DNA of 50,789 nt from Clostridia bacterium (GTDB lineage: Bacteria > Bacillota > Clostridia > Christensenellales > Borkfalkiaceae): NCBI GenBank assembly GCA_017522945.1, contig JAFWXT010000052.1, positions 1 to 50,789 of the forward strand. The letters run 5' to 3'. Numbering within the stretch: position 1 is the stretch's first letter; the number at the start of each line of letters is the position of its first letter. Positions 7,064-16,651 of this stretch are shown here, piece after piece. The notes under the pieces are model-generated. The model worked only from the letters and a program-made list of their open reading frames with translations. It ran no database searches and had not been told where the DNA came from. Position numbers and translations under genes: made by a program.

Positions 7064-8428
7064 ATGAATAAACTTTTAGCCTTAATATTAGTTTTATTAT
7101 TAACTTTTTCAACTATGATGGGTTGTAAACCTAAAAAAACGAACGTTGACGAGTTGCGTTACGACCCAACTGCTGTTAACACTTCTATGACTGGAAGGGT
7201 TGAAGTCTGGTGGGGGCCTATGGATTATATGAAAACTCCTTTAGAAAATGCAATCATTGCTTTTAATAAAAAGTTTCCTAACGTTGAAGTAGTGCCAAAA
7301 TATCAATTACATAGCGACTATTATGAAACTTTAAACCTAGCGTATATGAATAATACCGCGCCCGACGTTATTAGAATGGACCACGTATTACTACAATCGC
7401 TAGGTGAATCAAAAAGGGTAGTAGATTTAAACAAATTAACAGACAAAAAGGTAGAAACAATGGAAAAAGACAAGTTTTTACCTGCAAGCTGGGAAGGTGT
7501 TAGTATAGCCGACCACTTATACGGATTGCCATTTGATACCAATACTACGCTATTGATGTATAATTCAGTAATTTGCGAAGAAGTGTTTGGGGAAGGATAC
7601 GTACCACCAAGAACTTATGAAGAATTAGTAGCACATTCAAAAGCAGTTTACGAATACGAAAAAGAAGGAAAGAAGCCATATAAAGGGTTAATAATGGCTA
7701 TCGACGCTAAGGCATCTGAGCACGATATATACGTATTAAACGGATGGCTAAGCAGATACGGAGCGACAATAATGAACGAAGACCGTTCACAAGCAACGTT
7801 AGATACGCCTGAAGCGATAGAAGCGATGCAAAAGCTTGTAGATATGGTAGAAGCAGGAGCATGTGAACACATAGGGTATGCACCAACACTTGAAAATGAG
7901 TTTTTATATAACGGAACGGTAGCGTTTATAGAAATGGGTTCGTGGGTGTACGATACGATAAAGATGTTAGACGTAAACAAAGATGGTGAAAGCGATATAA
8001 AGATAGCGCCAATGCCAAGTTTAAAGGAAGGAATTCCAGGATATGCAACCTTAGGATTATTCGGGCTTGGAATCACTAATCAATGTAAGCCTGAAAACGT
8101 ACCGGCAGCATACGAGTTTATTAAATTTTTAGCAACCGATTACAATGCGCATTTAGAATATGCAAAGAGTACAAACACAATGCCATCGTTAATAGCAGGG
8201 CAAAGTGATCCATATTACAGTGAAGGGGAAAATGCAGAATACTGGCAAGCGTTTAAGCTACAACTACAAGCAAGCTTACCAAGACCAGGAACGATGTTGT
8301 GGCCTGAAATCACAAGAGAATTAAAAACTATGGAACGTATGTTGATGACTGGCAGATATTCAGTTGCAACCGTACTTCAAAATACTACAAAAACAATTAA
8401 TGAGATAATTGAAGAAATGAAAGCCTAA
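7064..8428 (+). CDS. sugar ABC transporter solute-binding lipoprotein
   Basis: 454 aa from the ATG at 7064. An in-frame GTG at 7052 is rejected because GGGAG (7054-7058) is the ribosome site and the signal peptide begins MNKLLALIL. A lipobox (TMMGC) gives a lipid-anchored Cys. The mature protein is a family 1 extracellular solute-binding protein: GRVEVWWGP, FNKKFPNVEVVPKYQ, NTAPDVIRMD, LPFDTNTTLLMYN, IEMGSWVY, AAYEFIKFL. It captures an oligosaccharide for the two permeases downstream. Codon choice changes sharply from about 7385 to 8335 (A-ending Val, Ile and Gly codons), unlike both ends and the neighbours. A deleted relative of this gene survives at 745-807. Confidence 0.93.
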   Translation: MNKLLALILVLLLTFSTMMGCKPKKTNVDELRYDPTAVNTSMTGRVEVWWGPMDYMKTPLENAIIAFNKKFPNVEVVPKYQLHSDYYETLNLAYMNNTAPDVIRMDHVLLQSLGESKRVVDLNKLTDKKVETMEKDKFLPASWEGVSIADHLYGLPFDTNTTLLMYNSVICEEVFGEGYVPPRTYEELVAHSKAVYEYEKEGKKPYKGLIMAIDAKASEHDIYVLNGWLSRYGATIMNEDRSQATLDTPEAIEAMQKLVDMVEAGACEHIGYAPTLENEFLYNGTVAFIEMGSWVYDTIKMLDVNKDGESDIKIAPMPSLKEGIPGYATLGLFGLGITNQCKPENVPAAYEFIKFLATDYNAHLEYAKSTNTMPSLIAGQSDPYYSEGENAEYWQAFKLQLQASLPRPGTMLWPEITRELKTMERMLMTGRYSVATVLQNTTKTINEIIEEMKA

Positions 8429-8439
8429 AGGAGAAAACG

Positions 8440-9387
8440 ATGAGAGAAGACGTTATAAAAGAACAAAACAAAAGGCAAAATAACGCGCCTAAAAAAAGTT
8501 TTTTTATAAAGTACAAGGAAGAAATTATTGCTTATTCTCTCTTGGCTTTTCCGCTAATATGGTTTGGTATTTTCTTCGTTGTAGGATTTATTCGAGGTTT
8601 TGCCTTTAGCTTAACTGATTACGATTTGCGTTTTTCAGAAATAAGGGGCATTAACTTTATTTGGTTTGAAAACTACAAAAAACTTTTTAGCGACCCAAAC
8701 GTATGGAACGGATTAAAAGTTTCGTTTATATGGACGGTGGTAATGCTTGTCGGAAATAATGGGCTTGGTCTTTTAATGGCTGTTTTAATCAACTCCTTAA
8801 AGCGAGGCAAAAATGGATTTTTAGCAGCACTTTATTGGCCTACTTTAGTAAGCGCGGCTGTTAGTACTCAAATAACGATGTATTTTTTCAGACCTACGGC
8901 AGACGGCGTTATGAACATTATTATGAATCAACTTTTTGGTTTAGAGCCGATTGCATGGTTTGAAAATGAAAAAACTGCCTTACTTTCTTTAATGATACAA
9001 CCATTTTTCCTTGGTTTTAGTATGAAAATGATGATTTATTACGCTGGTATAAAAGGTATTCCAAAACTTTATTATGAAAGCGCATCGTTAGAAACCAACT
9101 CAAAATGGCAAATATTCGTGCATATAACTGTTCCACTACTTGCTCCCGTTGTATTTTTAAACGTTATTTTATCATTTATCGACGGATTTAAAGTTTTAGG
9201 GCCAATGCAACTTATAACACCTGATAACCCATATACCGAATCGTTAGTTTATTATTTATATGGCGAAGCCTTTACGAAAACTAAAATTGGTTATGCAAGT
9301 GCAATTGCATTCTTCTTGTTTGCAATAATTATGGTTATTACCGTGTTACAAAATATTGTTAAGAAGAAAGAGGTGTCTTATGAATAG
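8440..9387 (+). CDS. sugar ABC transporter permease (MalF type)
   Basis: 315 aa. A basic cytoplasmic N-terminus is followed by about six membrane helices and the EAA loop YYESASLETNSKWQIFVHIT, which docks the ATPase. This is the MalF/UgpA-like half of a carbohydrate uptake-1 (CUT1) importer. A strong AAAGGAG site lies just before the ATG, 11 bp after the binding-protein gene. The last eight bases overlap the next gene. No cognate ATPase is encoded in the window; as in many Clostridia, a shared MsmK-like ATPase elsewhere probably powers the system (inference). Confidence 0.93.
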   Translation: MREDVIKEQNKRQNNAPKKSFFIKYKEEIIAYSLLAFPLIWFGIFFVVGFIRGFAFSLTDYDLRFSEIRGINFIWFENYKKLFSDPNVWNGLKVSFIWTVVMLVGNNGLGLLMAVLINSLKRGKNGFLAALYWPTLVSAAVSTQITMYFFRPTADGVMNIIMNQLFGLEPIAWFENEKTALLSLMIQPFFLGFSMKMMIYYAGIKGIPKLYYESASLETNSKWQIFVHITVPLLAPVVFLNVILSFIDGFKVLGPMQLITPDNPYTESLVYYLYGEAFTKTKIGYASAIAFFLFAIIMVITVLQNIVKKKEVSYE

Positions 9388-10234
9388 CCAAGCTAAACGT
9401 TTTAATATTAAAGGCGTAATAGTGGTTATTATTTTAGCCTTTTTCGTAGTAATGCAAATTTTCCCATTTTGGCTTAGTATAGTTCAATCTTTACAACCAA
9501 AAGAATTTATCGTTATGAATACGATAGAATTATGGCCACAAGCCTTTTCAATTAAAAATTATATAACCGCTTGGCGAGACGCTAATTTAGAACTTGGTTA
9601 TTTGTGGAGTTTGATTTACACGGTGTCTTTTACCGCTATAACCGTTGTGGTATGTTTAATTACCGCATACGTTTTGGAAAAGAAACGCTTTAAAGGAAGA
9701 GATTTCGTATTTTTATTCTTTATGTCGGCGTTAATGGTACCTGGTGAAATACTATTGATAACAAACTATTTGCTTATAACTGAACTACAAATACTTGGAA
9801 CGCCTTTCGCAGTTATAATGCCGGGGTTAGTAAACGTTTTCGGTATATTTTTATTAAAACAATTTATGCATTCAGTTCCCGATAGTGTTTTGGAAAGTGC
9901 AAAACTTGACGGGGCAGGTGAACTTAGACTAATTTTTACAATGGTGTTGCCTTTAGCAATGCCAGCGGTAGCAACTTACTGTATTATGACTTTTACTGCT
10001 CAGTGGAACGAATATTTATGGCCACAACTTGCTCTTGCAGACAGCAGTGAATTTTATAACGTTCAATTGCGTTTACTTTTATACAGACCGATAATCGACG
10101 GTAACATTTCTCACCCATACGCTTACGCTTTGCGTATGTCGGCAACGATGTTAACGCTTATTCCTGTATTAATCGTTTATTTTGTTTTTCAAAAGCATTT
10201 CACTGAAGGTATTTCCATCAGTGGTTTGAAATAA
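9380..10234 (+). CDS. sugar ABC transporter permease (MalG type)
   Basis: 284 aa from the ATG at 9380, preceded by AAAGAGGTG and overlapping the previous gene by 8 bp; the longer in-frame extension has no ribosome site. Six predicted membrane helices with the EAA loop VLESAKLDGAGELRLIFTMV between the fourth and fifth. It pairs with the MalF-type protein upstream to form the CUT1 membrane channel. The PLAMPAVATY and QWNEYLWPQ segments are typical of this half. It is followed 12 bp later by a secreted hydrolase gene, tying import to glycan degradation. Confidence 0.93.
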   Translation: MNSQAKRFNIKGVIVVIILAFFVVMQIFPFWLSIVQSLQPKEFIVMNTIELWPQAFSIKNYITAWRDANLELGYLWSLIYTVSFTAITVVVCLITAYVLEKKRFKGRDFVFLFFMSALMVPGEILLITNYLLITELQILGTPFAVIMPGLVNVFGIFLLKQFMHSVPDSVLESAKLDGAGELRLIFTMVLPLAMPAVATYCIMTFTAQWNEYLWPQLALADSSEFYNVQLRLLLYRPIIDGNISHPYAYALRMSATMLTLIPVLIVYFVFQKHFTEGISISGLK

Positions 10235-10246
10235 AAGGAGGTAAAA

Positions 10247-13200
10247 ATGATAACAAAAAAATTATGTGCATTATTGATAGCTTTCACATTATGTGTTTCT
10301 ACAATGAGTACTTTAATTGGCCGTCAGGAAAAACCAAACCCTGAACAACCAAAAACGTTTACTCTAAGCCAAACAGAACTTAGTTTATTTGTAGGCGAAA
10401 GTGAAGAACTTGTTGTAACAACCGACGTTAGCGGTACTGTTGAATGGGCTTCTTCAAACTCAGCAGTTGCAAGCGTTAGTCAAGGCGTAGTAACCGCTCT
10501 TTCTGTGGGCGAAACTATAGTTACAGCATCGATTGGTAGTGATTATAAGGCACAATGTAAGGTAACGGTAGAAGGTCAATTTTCTGCTATAGTAGAGGGG
10601 GAAGTAGGTTTTTCATATTTTGAAGATTTACAACCTTTAAAAGAATTAGACGTAATATCTTACGACTTTGGAACAAATAAACACTCTCAACAAGGAACTG
10701 CTATCTTTGGCGAACTAATTTCTTTAAGCGTTTTACAAGGTTTACTTGCAAGAACTGAAGGAAATACTTTAGGTTTATATCTAAACGTTAAGCAAGGTGG
10801 CTTAAATGCAGCATCATCTAAAACTTGGCTTGAAGAATTAGGCAATTTAGAAGGTGTAACAGTTACTGAAATTGAAGAAACAGCTGATAGAAAACCTTTT
10901 GAAATTGCTCTTGAAAAATATTCAAACTTTGTTACTAAAACTGCTAACAATAAACCTGGCTACGTTTTATTTGAACAAAAAATAGTAGATGCGGTGGATG
11001 CAGACGGTAACCAAATTCAAAAAGGTGAACAAGAAGTTAATGCAGCGTGTACTGTTTCTGCTGCTACTGGTTATTTAGCAATCGACGTAACAAGTAAAGA
11101 ATTAGCTGAATCTCTTGGTTATGAAATGGCTGTTGACGCAAGAGGCTGGTCTGAACAAGATGCATTTAATAGATATTCAGACAATCTTTCAAGTGACGTT
11201 ATTATGCTTACTAACAACGGTCAAGCTGAAAACAGAGACTTAGGTATCGCTCTTGGTACGTACTTTATGTACGAATCAAACATTGATAATGCGTTTATGA
11301 ATAAGATAACCGATCCTGTTAACGGTAAATATCAACAAGGTACTTTAACCGTTGGTTGGTCGGCTACAGGCGAAGTAAATCAAGTAAACAGACATGCTTT
11401 ATATGGCTTTAACTTTACTTGTACTAACTACAGTTGGAACTTATCTCAATTAGCAAGACAAGGGGATAAGTGCTTTAAGCAAAAATCAAACCCTGCAAAG
11501 ATAACTGCAGACCCTACTAAAAAATACGTTACTTTTATAATGACAGACGGTGATAATATTACATGGCACCAAGGCGATTTCCCTTTCAGTGAAACGTGGT
11601 ATGGTTACAGTGGTAGAGGTTCATTCCCTATGGGTTGGACTATGGCGCCTATAATGGCGGATATCGCTCCAAGCATTATTAAGCACGAATATGAAATGGC
11701 TACAGAAAAGGACGAATTTGTTTGTGGTGTATCTGGTGCAGGTTACGTATATCCTTCTGAATACGTTAAAGCAATGCAATATGATGCATTAGATAAATTT
11801 GTTGATGCAACTGGCGAATATATGAGAAGGGCAGACCTTGATTACGTTGAAATTTTAGATAATCAACCGTTCAACAGCACTGTAATGGACGTTTATTCAT
11901 CAAATGAAAACATCCACGGTGGCTTCGTTCTTGCTAACTATGATTATTATAAGCAAGGTGGCGACATTAAGTGGTATAACGGCAAGCCTTTCATTGGTAT
12001 CGGCGAAGCAATGTGGAGTGACACTCCTGGTAGAGTTGCTCACAGACTTAACAGTTTACCAGTTGATATAACTTCTGCAAACGGATATACCGTAGTTAAA
12101 GTTCACTGCTGGACAACTGCAATGGAAGACTTACAACGCGTTGTAAATTTACTTGACAGTAATATTGAAATTGTAACTCCTAGTCAAATGATTCAATTAG
12201 TTTCGGATAACGTAAAAACCGATTCTAAGAGAACTGCTGTTCCTGATACGGATTATCCTGAAGACGTTGATGAATACGTTGATGCTAATTATTTCTGGAA
12301 TAATTTACCTTTAAATAGCAAAACTGAATTTACATTTGATAAATATCTTGATTACGAAGGTTGGGAAAAACACATTGGTTCAAAACAATACGACTACGTT
12401 TCGTTCTCTGGCGAACCTTGGGTATATAGTACCGCTACAAGAACTACCGTTGATGGTGGAAGCGGATATTCAATCCGTCTTGACGGTTCAGACTATGGTA
12501 ATTTAGATTCTAACCCTAACTCGGCAATTTATTCAAAATTAAAAGTTCCTAATAGTGATAACGCAAGATTTAGTTTCTTTGTTAGGGGTGAAGCTTACGG
12601 ATACGACGCAGATTATCGTGTTCGTATCATTACAAACAAAAACGGCGCGCCTGAACTTCTTTCATTAAATAAGGCTTGGACGGCAGCTGGGGATGATAAA
12701 TGGATTGAAGTTTGTTACGACGTTTCTGAATATAAGGATCAAGAAGTTATATTTATTATCGAACACAACTCTACTTCTAAAGAAGGCGACGGCGAAATTT
12801 TATATATCGATAATATTACTATCGGCGAAGAAACTCTTGATTTAGCAACGATTAAAAAAGCAACTGTAAATGCTAAAACTTCATTTGATTTTGCAGACGG
12901 AGCTCAAGGTTTTGCTTCAGCTACTGCAAACGGAGCAAGCGCTGAGTACGACGCTAATATGCAAGCTTTAGTTGCGAACGTTAAAGCTACAAATCTTGCT
13001 AACGGCGGTGCAGACGTTGCATACTACACAAGATTTGATTTAAGCAAGGTTAGCGGATTTACGCATCATAAGTTTGGTGTATTTATGCAAGCTGAAAGCG
13101 GAAAAACTGCTCAAGTAAGATTGTCAATGGTTTCTGCTGACGGTAAGAGTATTTTAAGAAACGGACCATGGACGACTATAAGCGATAAACAAACTTACAT

Positions 13201-13876
13201 GTCTTATGATCTTGATAGTATTAGAATTCAAGGCGGAGCATTTAAATACGCTTACGCAATTATCGAAGTTAGAGGCGCAGGTAGCGATGCTAAGGTTTAC
13301 ATTGACAATGCAAGCTTTGCTAAAATTACAAGAGATATCGAAGGTTTATATTACGACGCTGAATACTTGAAAAATCTTAGTGCAGTTGAAATTGCTTCTC
13401 TAAGCAATTTAAGCGCATGGGGATTAGAAGGTGGCAGAGGTCTTGAAGACGTTGCTCAATTACAAGAAAATAGCGTTAGATTATACGGCTACGACTTTAT
13501 GCGTGGTAACGATACTATGCTTGTTAGTAAAGCTCTTAGCGGTTATGCTAAAGTTAAAAATGAGTATAACGCTCGTATGTTTGCAAAAGTAAACGTAGGT
13601 AGTGCAAGTAGCATTAGCTTTGACGTTGCAAGAATTGAAAAGACTTTAACAAACCAAAACGCAGTTATTCCACAAGTACGCGTAATCTTTATAAAAGATG
13701 ACGGTGGCGTAGTAGTATTAAACGATTGGAAAGATATTAGTTCTTATAAAACTACAACAGTTCAAGTTTCTTTATCAGCAGTTGCTAATATGACAGGTAC
13801 TATTGTTATAGAAATGGACTGTTCACAAAACGGCGATAGAGCAGGTGTAAACCTAAGCAATATCGTAATTGGCTAA
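10247..13876 (+). CDS. secreted GxGYxYP-family putative glycoside hydrolase with BIG2 domain
   Basis: 1209 aa. A hydrophobic signal peptide (residues 4-25) lacks a lipobox Cys, so the protein is secreted or held by other means. Residues about 37-112 are a bacterial Ig-like BIG2 domain. A GxGYxYP domain (about 115-650) follows, with MTDGDNITWHQGD and the name-giving GAGYVYP at 497-503. The C-terminal half (about 680-1209) looks like three beta-sandwich modules resembling carbohydrate-binding domains, with TRDIEGLYYDAEYL also echoed in the next gene product. The family is annotated as putative glycosidases from barrel similarity; the substrate is unknown. An excellent GGAGG site precedes the start. 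The GH38 neighbour suggests a mannose-bearing glycan. Confidence 0.82.
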   Translation: MITKKLCALLIAFTLCVSTMSTLIGRQEKPNPEQPKTFTLSQTELSLFVGESEELVVTTDVSGTVEWASSNSAVASVSQGVVTALSVGETIVTASIGSDYKAQCKVTVEGQFSAIVEGEVGFSYFEDLQPLKELDVISYDFGTNKHSQQGTAIFGELISLSVLQGLLARTEGNTLGLYLNVKQGGLNAASSKTWLEELGNLEGVTVTEIEETADRKPFEIALEKYSNFVTKTANNKPGYVLFEQKIVDAVDADGNQIQKGEQEVNAACTVSAATGYLAIDVTSKELAESLGYEMAVDARGWSEQDAFNRYSDNLSSDVIMLTNNGQAENRDLGIALGTYFMYESNIDNAFMNKITDPVNGKYQQGTLTVGWSATGEVNQVNRHALYGFNFTCTNYSWNLSQLARQGDKCFKQKSNPAKITADPTKKYVTFIMTDGDNITWHQGDFPFSETWYGYSGRGSFPMGWTMAPIMADIAPSIIKHEYEMATEKDEFVCGVSGAGYVYPSEYVKAMQYDALDKFVDATGEYMRRADLDYVEILDNQPFNSTVMDVYSSNENIHGGFVLANYDYYKQGGDIKWYNGKPFIGIGEAMWSDTPGRVAHRLNSLPVDITSANGYTVVKVHCWTTAMEDLQRVVNLLDSNIEIVTPSQMIQLVSDNVKTDSKRTAVPDTDYPEDVDEYVDANYFWNNLPLNSKTEFTFDKYLDYEGWEKHIGSKQYDYVSFSGEPWVYSTATRTTVDGGSGYSIRLDGSDYGNLDSNPNSAIYSKLKVPNSDNARFSFFVRGEAYGYDADYRVRIITNKNGAPELLSLNKAWTAAGDDKWIEVCYDVSEYKDQEVIFIIEHNSTSKEGDGEILYIDNITIGEETLDLATIKKATVNAKTSFDFADGAQGFASATANGASAEYDANMQALVANVKATNLANGGADVAYYTRFDLSKVSGFTHHKFGVFMQAESGKTAQVRLSMVSADGKSILRNGPWTTISDKQTYMSYDLDSIRIQGGAFKYAYAIIEVRGAGSDAKVYIDNASFAKITRDIEGLYYDAEYLKNLSAVEIASLSNLSAWGLEGGRGLEDVAQLQENSVRLYGYDFMRGNDTMLVSKALSGYAKVKNEYNARMFAKVNVGSASSISFDVARIEKTLTNQNAVIPQVRVIFIKDDGGVVVLNDWKDISSYKTTTVQVSLSAVANMTGTIVIEMDCSQNGDRAGVNLSNIVIG

Positions 13877-13887
13877 AAAGGAAATAT

Positions 13888-13922
13888 CCAAAGATATCTT
13901 TGCTTACCAAAGATATCTTTGG
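13888..13922 (+). other. intergenic 15-bp perfect hairpin
   Basis: CCAAAGATATCTTTG (13888-13902) and its exact complement (13908-13922) flank a 5-nt loop. Each arm is itself nearly palindromic. A-rich sequence rather than a U-run follows, so within this operon it is more likely an RNA-processing or stability element than a terminator. Confidence 0.7.
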
Positions 13923-13946
13923 TAAAAATAAAATTGGAGGAATGTT

Positions 13947-16583
13947 ATGAGAAAACCTTTTAAACAACTTTTAGTTGCTTTATTAGCAGTGGTTATGGTT
14001 TTAAGTGTTATGGCTTGTACACCTTTAGGTCCTGAAACACCAGAAACTAAAATTACGTTAAGCGCAACTACACTAACTCTTGAAGTAGGTCAAGATGCTG
14101 AATTAACAGCTACAATTACCCCAGAAGATCTTGAAATTTCTTGGTCTTCAAGCGATGCAAACGTTGCTAAATATGAAGATGGTAAAGTATATGCTCTTGC
14201 AGAAGGTACTGCTACTATCACAGCTAGCAACGGCGAAGTTTCTGAAGCTTGTACAGTAACAGTAACTGCACCTGTTATAACCGATTCTATCGAACTAAGC
14301 AGTTCATCTATGACTTTAGAAACTGGTGCATCAAAATCTTTAACTGCAACAACTGTTCCTGAAGATATGCAATTAGAATGGTCTTCAAGTGATGCAAACG
14401 TTGCTAAGTACGAAGAAGGCAGGGTATATGGTCTTTCTGCAGGTACTGCTACAATTACTGCTACAAACGGTACATTAAGTGCAACTTGCGTTGTTACTGT
14501 TAACGATCTTATTGAAGACGGTATCAATAAAACTTTAATTGCAAAAACTGAAGTTAAAGAATTTGCTACTCAAGAATTTGCTGCTGATGCAGGTTTATTA
14601 ACTATGGGTGAAGGCGCTTCTTACGACGCTAACGCTCAAGGTATTGAACTTTTAGACCAAGGTTATGCTTTCGTTAAATTACAAATGCCTGAAATGTTAC
14701 CACATTATGATTATAAGGGTAACGAATCACGTGAAGGCTTTGAAGGTAACGATTCATACTTCATTCGTTTTAAAGCTCTTGGTAACGGTGGCGGTATGGA
14801 AGTATTATTAGTTTTAGAAAACGATATGACTTCTATAATGGATCCTGTTATGTTAAATGCAGAAGAAGGTTTATACCAAGTTGAAATTCCAACTTCTTTA
14901 TCACAAACAGTTGTAAGCGTAGTATTTAAAAACCCTGCTCCAGAAGAAGCTGGAACTACTGCAACTTTAACTTACGTTGATATTGTAAAAGAATTAAATC
15001 CTACATTAGATAGAGTTGCTTATTATAGCGATATGTTAGCTTGGATGCCAACTCTTGATAAAGGCTTTGAACCTCACACAATAACCGCTGCTAACGGCTG
15101 GAGCGGTTGGAAAGGCGTAAGCTATGGTAACATTAGCCATAACTACATTGCATACTTAGATTCATTCGGCGCAGCTTTAGAATATGCTGACTACGGCGAT
15201 GCAAATCTTACTTTCGACGGCGTTCAATTCTTTGCTAAAGTTTTAATTCCAGAAGGAACAAAGAAACTTACTTACTGGGCAGGCCACGTTGGTAACCCAA
15301 GTGCTTATAGAATTCAAATTTTCGATGGTGAACAATTTGTAAATTTAACTGCTTCATCTTCAAAGGTTAACCCAAATAGAGTTGCTGCTAACGAAGGTTG
15401 GTTACTTACAAGTCAAGACTATGCAAGCTCAGCTCTTGCAGAAGTAGCGATTCCTGCTGAATACGTAGGCAAAACTGTTATAGTTTCATTCGCAGCTAAA
15501 TTTAATGATGGCGCAAGTTTCGGTATGCGTTTTAACAACATTCGTTTCAGTGCAGAAGACGTTATCGTTCCACCTGCATACTCTGATGGTGTTAATATTA
15601 ACGATATAGTTGCATTAGACGCTGTTTCTGGCGCTGAACACAGCTTTGCAAGTGGCGCGGCTGGCTTCGTTGCTGCTTGGGGCGCTGAATATAGCAATGG
15701 CGCAATTCAAATGAGTGGCACGACCGTTCCTGAAGATGCAAGCGCTAACGCTGCAGTTTATGCAAAATTAGAAGTTCCTGCTTCATTCAACTATCTACGT
15801 TTTGCCTATAATCTTGCCGCAGGTGCTACAGTTCAAATGCGCGTTCGTATGATCGACTTCGAATCTCAACAAAGTACAGATATCGTTGGTTGGACTACTT
15901 TAAACGGTAAGGATGCTGATCAAGTATTACAAGTTCAAGCATTCCCAACAGTATTTGTTGGTACGGTTGGTTTAATCATTGAAGCTAAGTATGAAGATCA
16001 AGCTACTTTAAATCTTAAAGGCCTTGCATTTTCAAGCGCAACACGTGATGAAGCTGGTTACGATATGGATGCAATTAAATATTTAACTGCTCAAGATATG
16101 CCAGAAAATAACACGCTTACTTTCATAAGTGGCGAACTTGAAAAATGGGCAATCTTTACTTCACACGATGATATAAATACTAAGGGTATGGCAAATAGTC
16201 CTTGGTTACAAATGCAATCTACAAACGTAGCTGGTGATTATTCAGTATTAGCAGCTTATAAAACTACTTTAGGTCAATTCATAAGTTTAACTGTTAAATC
16301 AGGCTCTATTGGTGACGTAACAGGAACTGCAATGATTCGTATTCGTGTATTATTAGCAGACGGAACGTTCGTTAACTTAACTAAAGAAAATGTAACGGAT
16401 GAAAATGGTTGGTTTAATGGATGCGGTGAAAGCATTGTTAACTATGGCTGGGGTGGAATCACTGAAAACGTATTAGACGTAGATGCATCTTTAGCAAATC
16501 AAGAAGTTGTACTTATTATTGAATACGATAAAGAAATTTCTTCAAACTGGAACGTTCTTTTAGAAAGCCTTACTTTTGCTTAA
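13947..16583 (+). CDS. large BIG2-domain surface lipoprotein, possible glycan-binding protein
   Basis: 878 aa. The signal peptide ends in a lipobox (SVMAC), predicting a lipid-anchored surface protein. Two tandem BIG2 Ig-like domains (about residues 35-113 and 114-192) are near copies, sharing the block SSSDANVAKYE and AGTATITA-type strands. The rest is a chain of beta-sandwich modules; TRDEAGYDMDAIKYL near residue 700 matches TRDIEGLYYDAEYL in the upstream hydrolase, so the two proteins share a C-terminal module. No catalytic motif is recognised. A GGAGG site precedes the ATG. Its place between the GxGYxYP hydrolase and the mannosidase genes suggests a substrate-binding or scaffold role (inference). 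Confidence 0.75.
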   Translation: MRKPFKQLLVALLAVVMVLSVMACTPLGPETPETKITLSATTLTLEVGQDAELTATITPEDLEISWSSSDANVAKYEDGKVYALAEGTATITASNGEVSEACTVTVTAPVITDSIELSSSSMTLETGASKSLTATTVPEDMQLEWSSSDANVAKYEEGRVYGLSAGTATITATNGTLSATCVVTVNDLIEDGINKTLIAKTEVKEFATQEFAADAGLLTMGEGASYDANAQGIELLDQGYAFVKLQMPEMLPHYDYKGNESREGFEGNDSYFIRFKALGNGGGMEVLLVLENDMTSIMDPVMLNAEEGLYQVEIPTSLSQTVVSVVFKNPAPEEAGTTATLTYVDIVKELNPTLDRVAYYSDMLAWMPTLDKGFEPHTITAANGWSGWKGVSYGNISHNYIAYLDSFGAALEYADYGDANLTFDGVQFFAKVLIPEGTKKLTYWAGHVGNPSAYRIQIFDGEQFVNLTASSSKVNPNRVAANEGWLLTSQDYASSALAEVAIPAEYVGKTVIVSFAAKFNDGASFGMRFNNIRFSAEDVIVPPAYSDGVNINDIVALDAVSGAEHSFASGAAGFVAAWGAEYSNGAIQMSGTTVPEDASANAAVYAKLEVPASFNYLRFAYNLAAGATVQMRVRMIDFESQQSTDIVGWTTLNGKDADQVLQVQAFPTVFVGTVGLIIEAKYEDQATLNLKGLAFSSATRDEAGYDMDAIKYLTAQDMPENNTLTFISGELEKWAIFTSHDDINTKGMANSPWLQMQSTNVAGDYSVLAAYKTTLGQFISLTVKSGSIGDVTGTAMIRIRVLLADGTFVNLTKENVTDENGWFNGCGESIVNYGWGGITENVLDVDASLANQEVVLIIEYDKEISSNWNVLLESLTFA
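14143..14473 (+). repeat. tandem BIG2 domain repeat, period 237 bp
   Basis: The segment from 14143 recurs from 14380 at an offset of 237 bp (79 codons) with high nucleotide identity; both copies read GGTCTTCAAG and continue GATGCAAACGTTGCTAA. This is an in-frame duplication of one Ig-like domain. Confidence 0.75.
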
Positions 16584-16603
16584 AAAACAAATATAAAAAA
16601 TTA

Positions 16604-16629
16604 GGAAGTGGCGAAAAATCGCCACTTCC
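16604..16629 (+). other. intergenic 11-bp perfect hairpin
   Basis: GGAAGTGGCGA (16604-16614) pairs with TCGCCACTTCC (16619-16629) around an AAAA loop. A stretch of A's follows, so on the plus strand it lacks the U-run of a terminator. It lies just before the ribosome site of the next gene. Confidence 0.7.
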
Positions 16630-16651
16630 AAAAAATATTAGGAGATTTATT

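Noticed and set aside
7648..8076. Minus-strand open frame of 142 codons inside the binding-protein gene
   Set aside because: It is antisense to a conserved protein, has no ribosome site or recognisable family, and arises from the biased codon use of that segment.
13888..13922. Intrinsic terminator after the GxGYxYP gene
   Set aside because: The stem is strong but an A-rich stretch rather than a T-run follows, and the operon clearly continues.
14090..14527. Minus-strand open frame of 145 codons over the BIG2 repeats
   Set aside because: Its internal repeat merely mirrors the tandem Ig domains on the plus strand.
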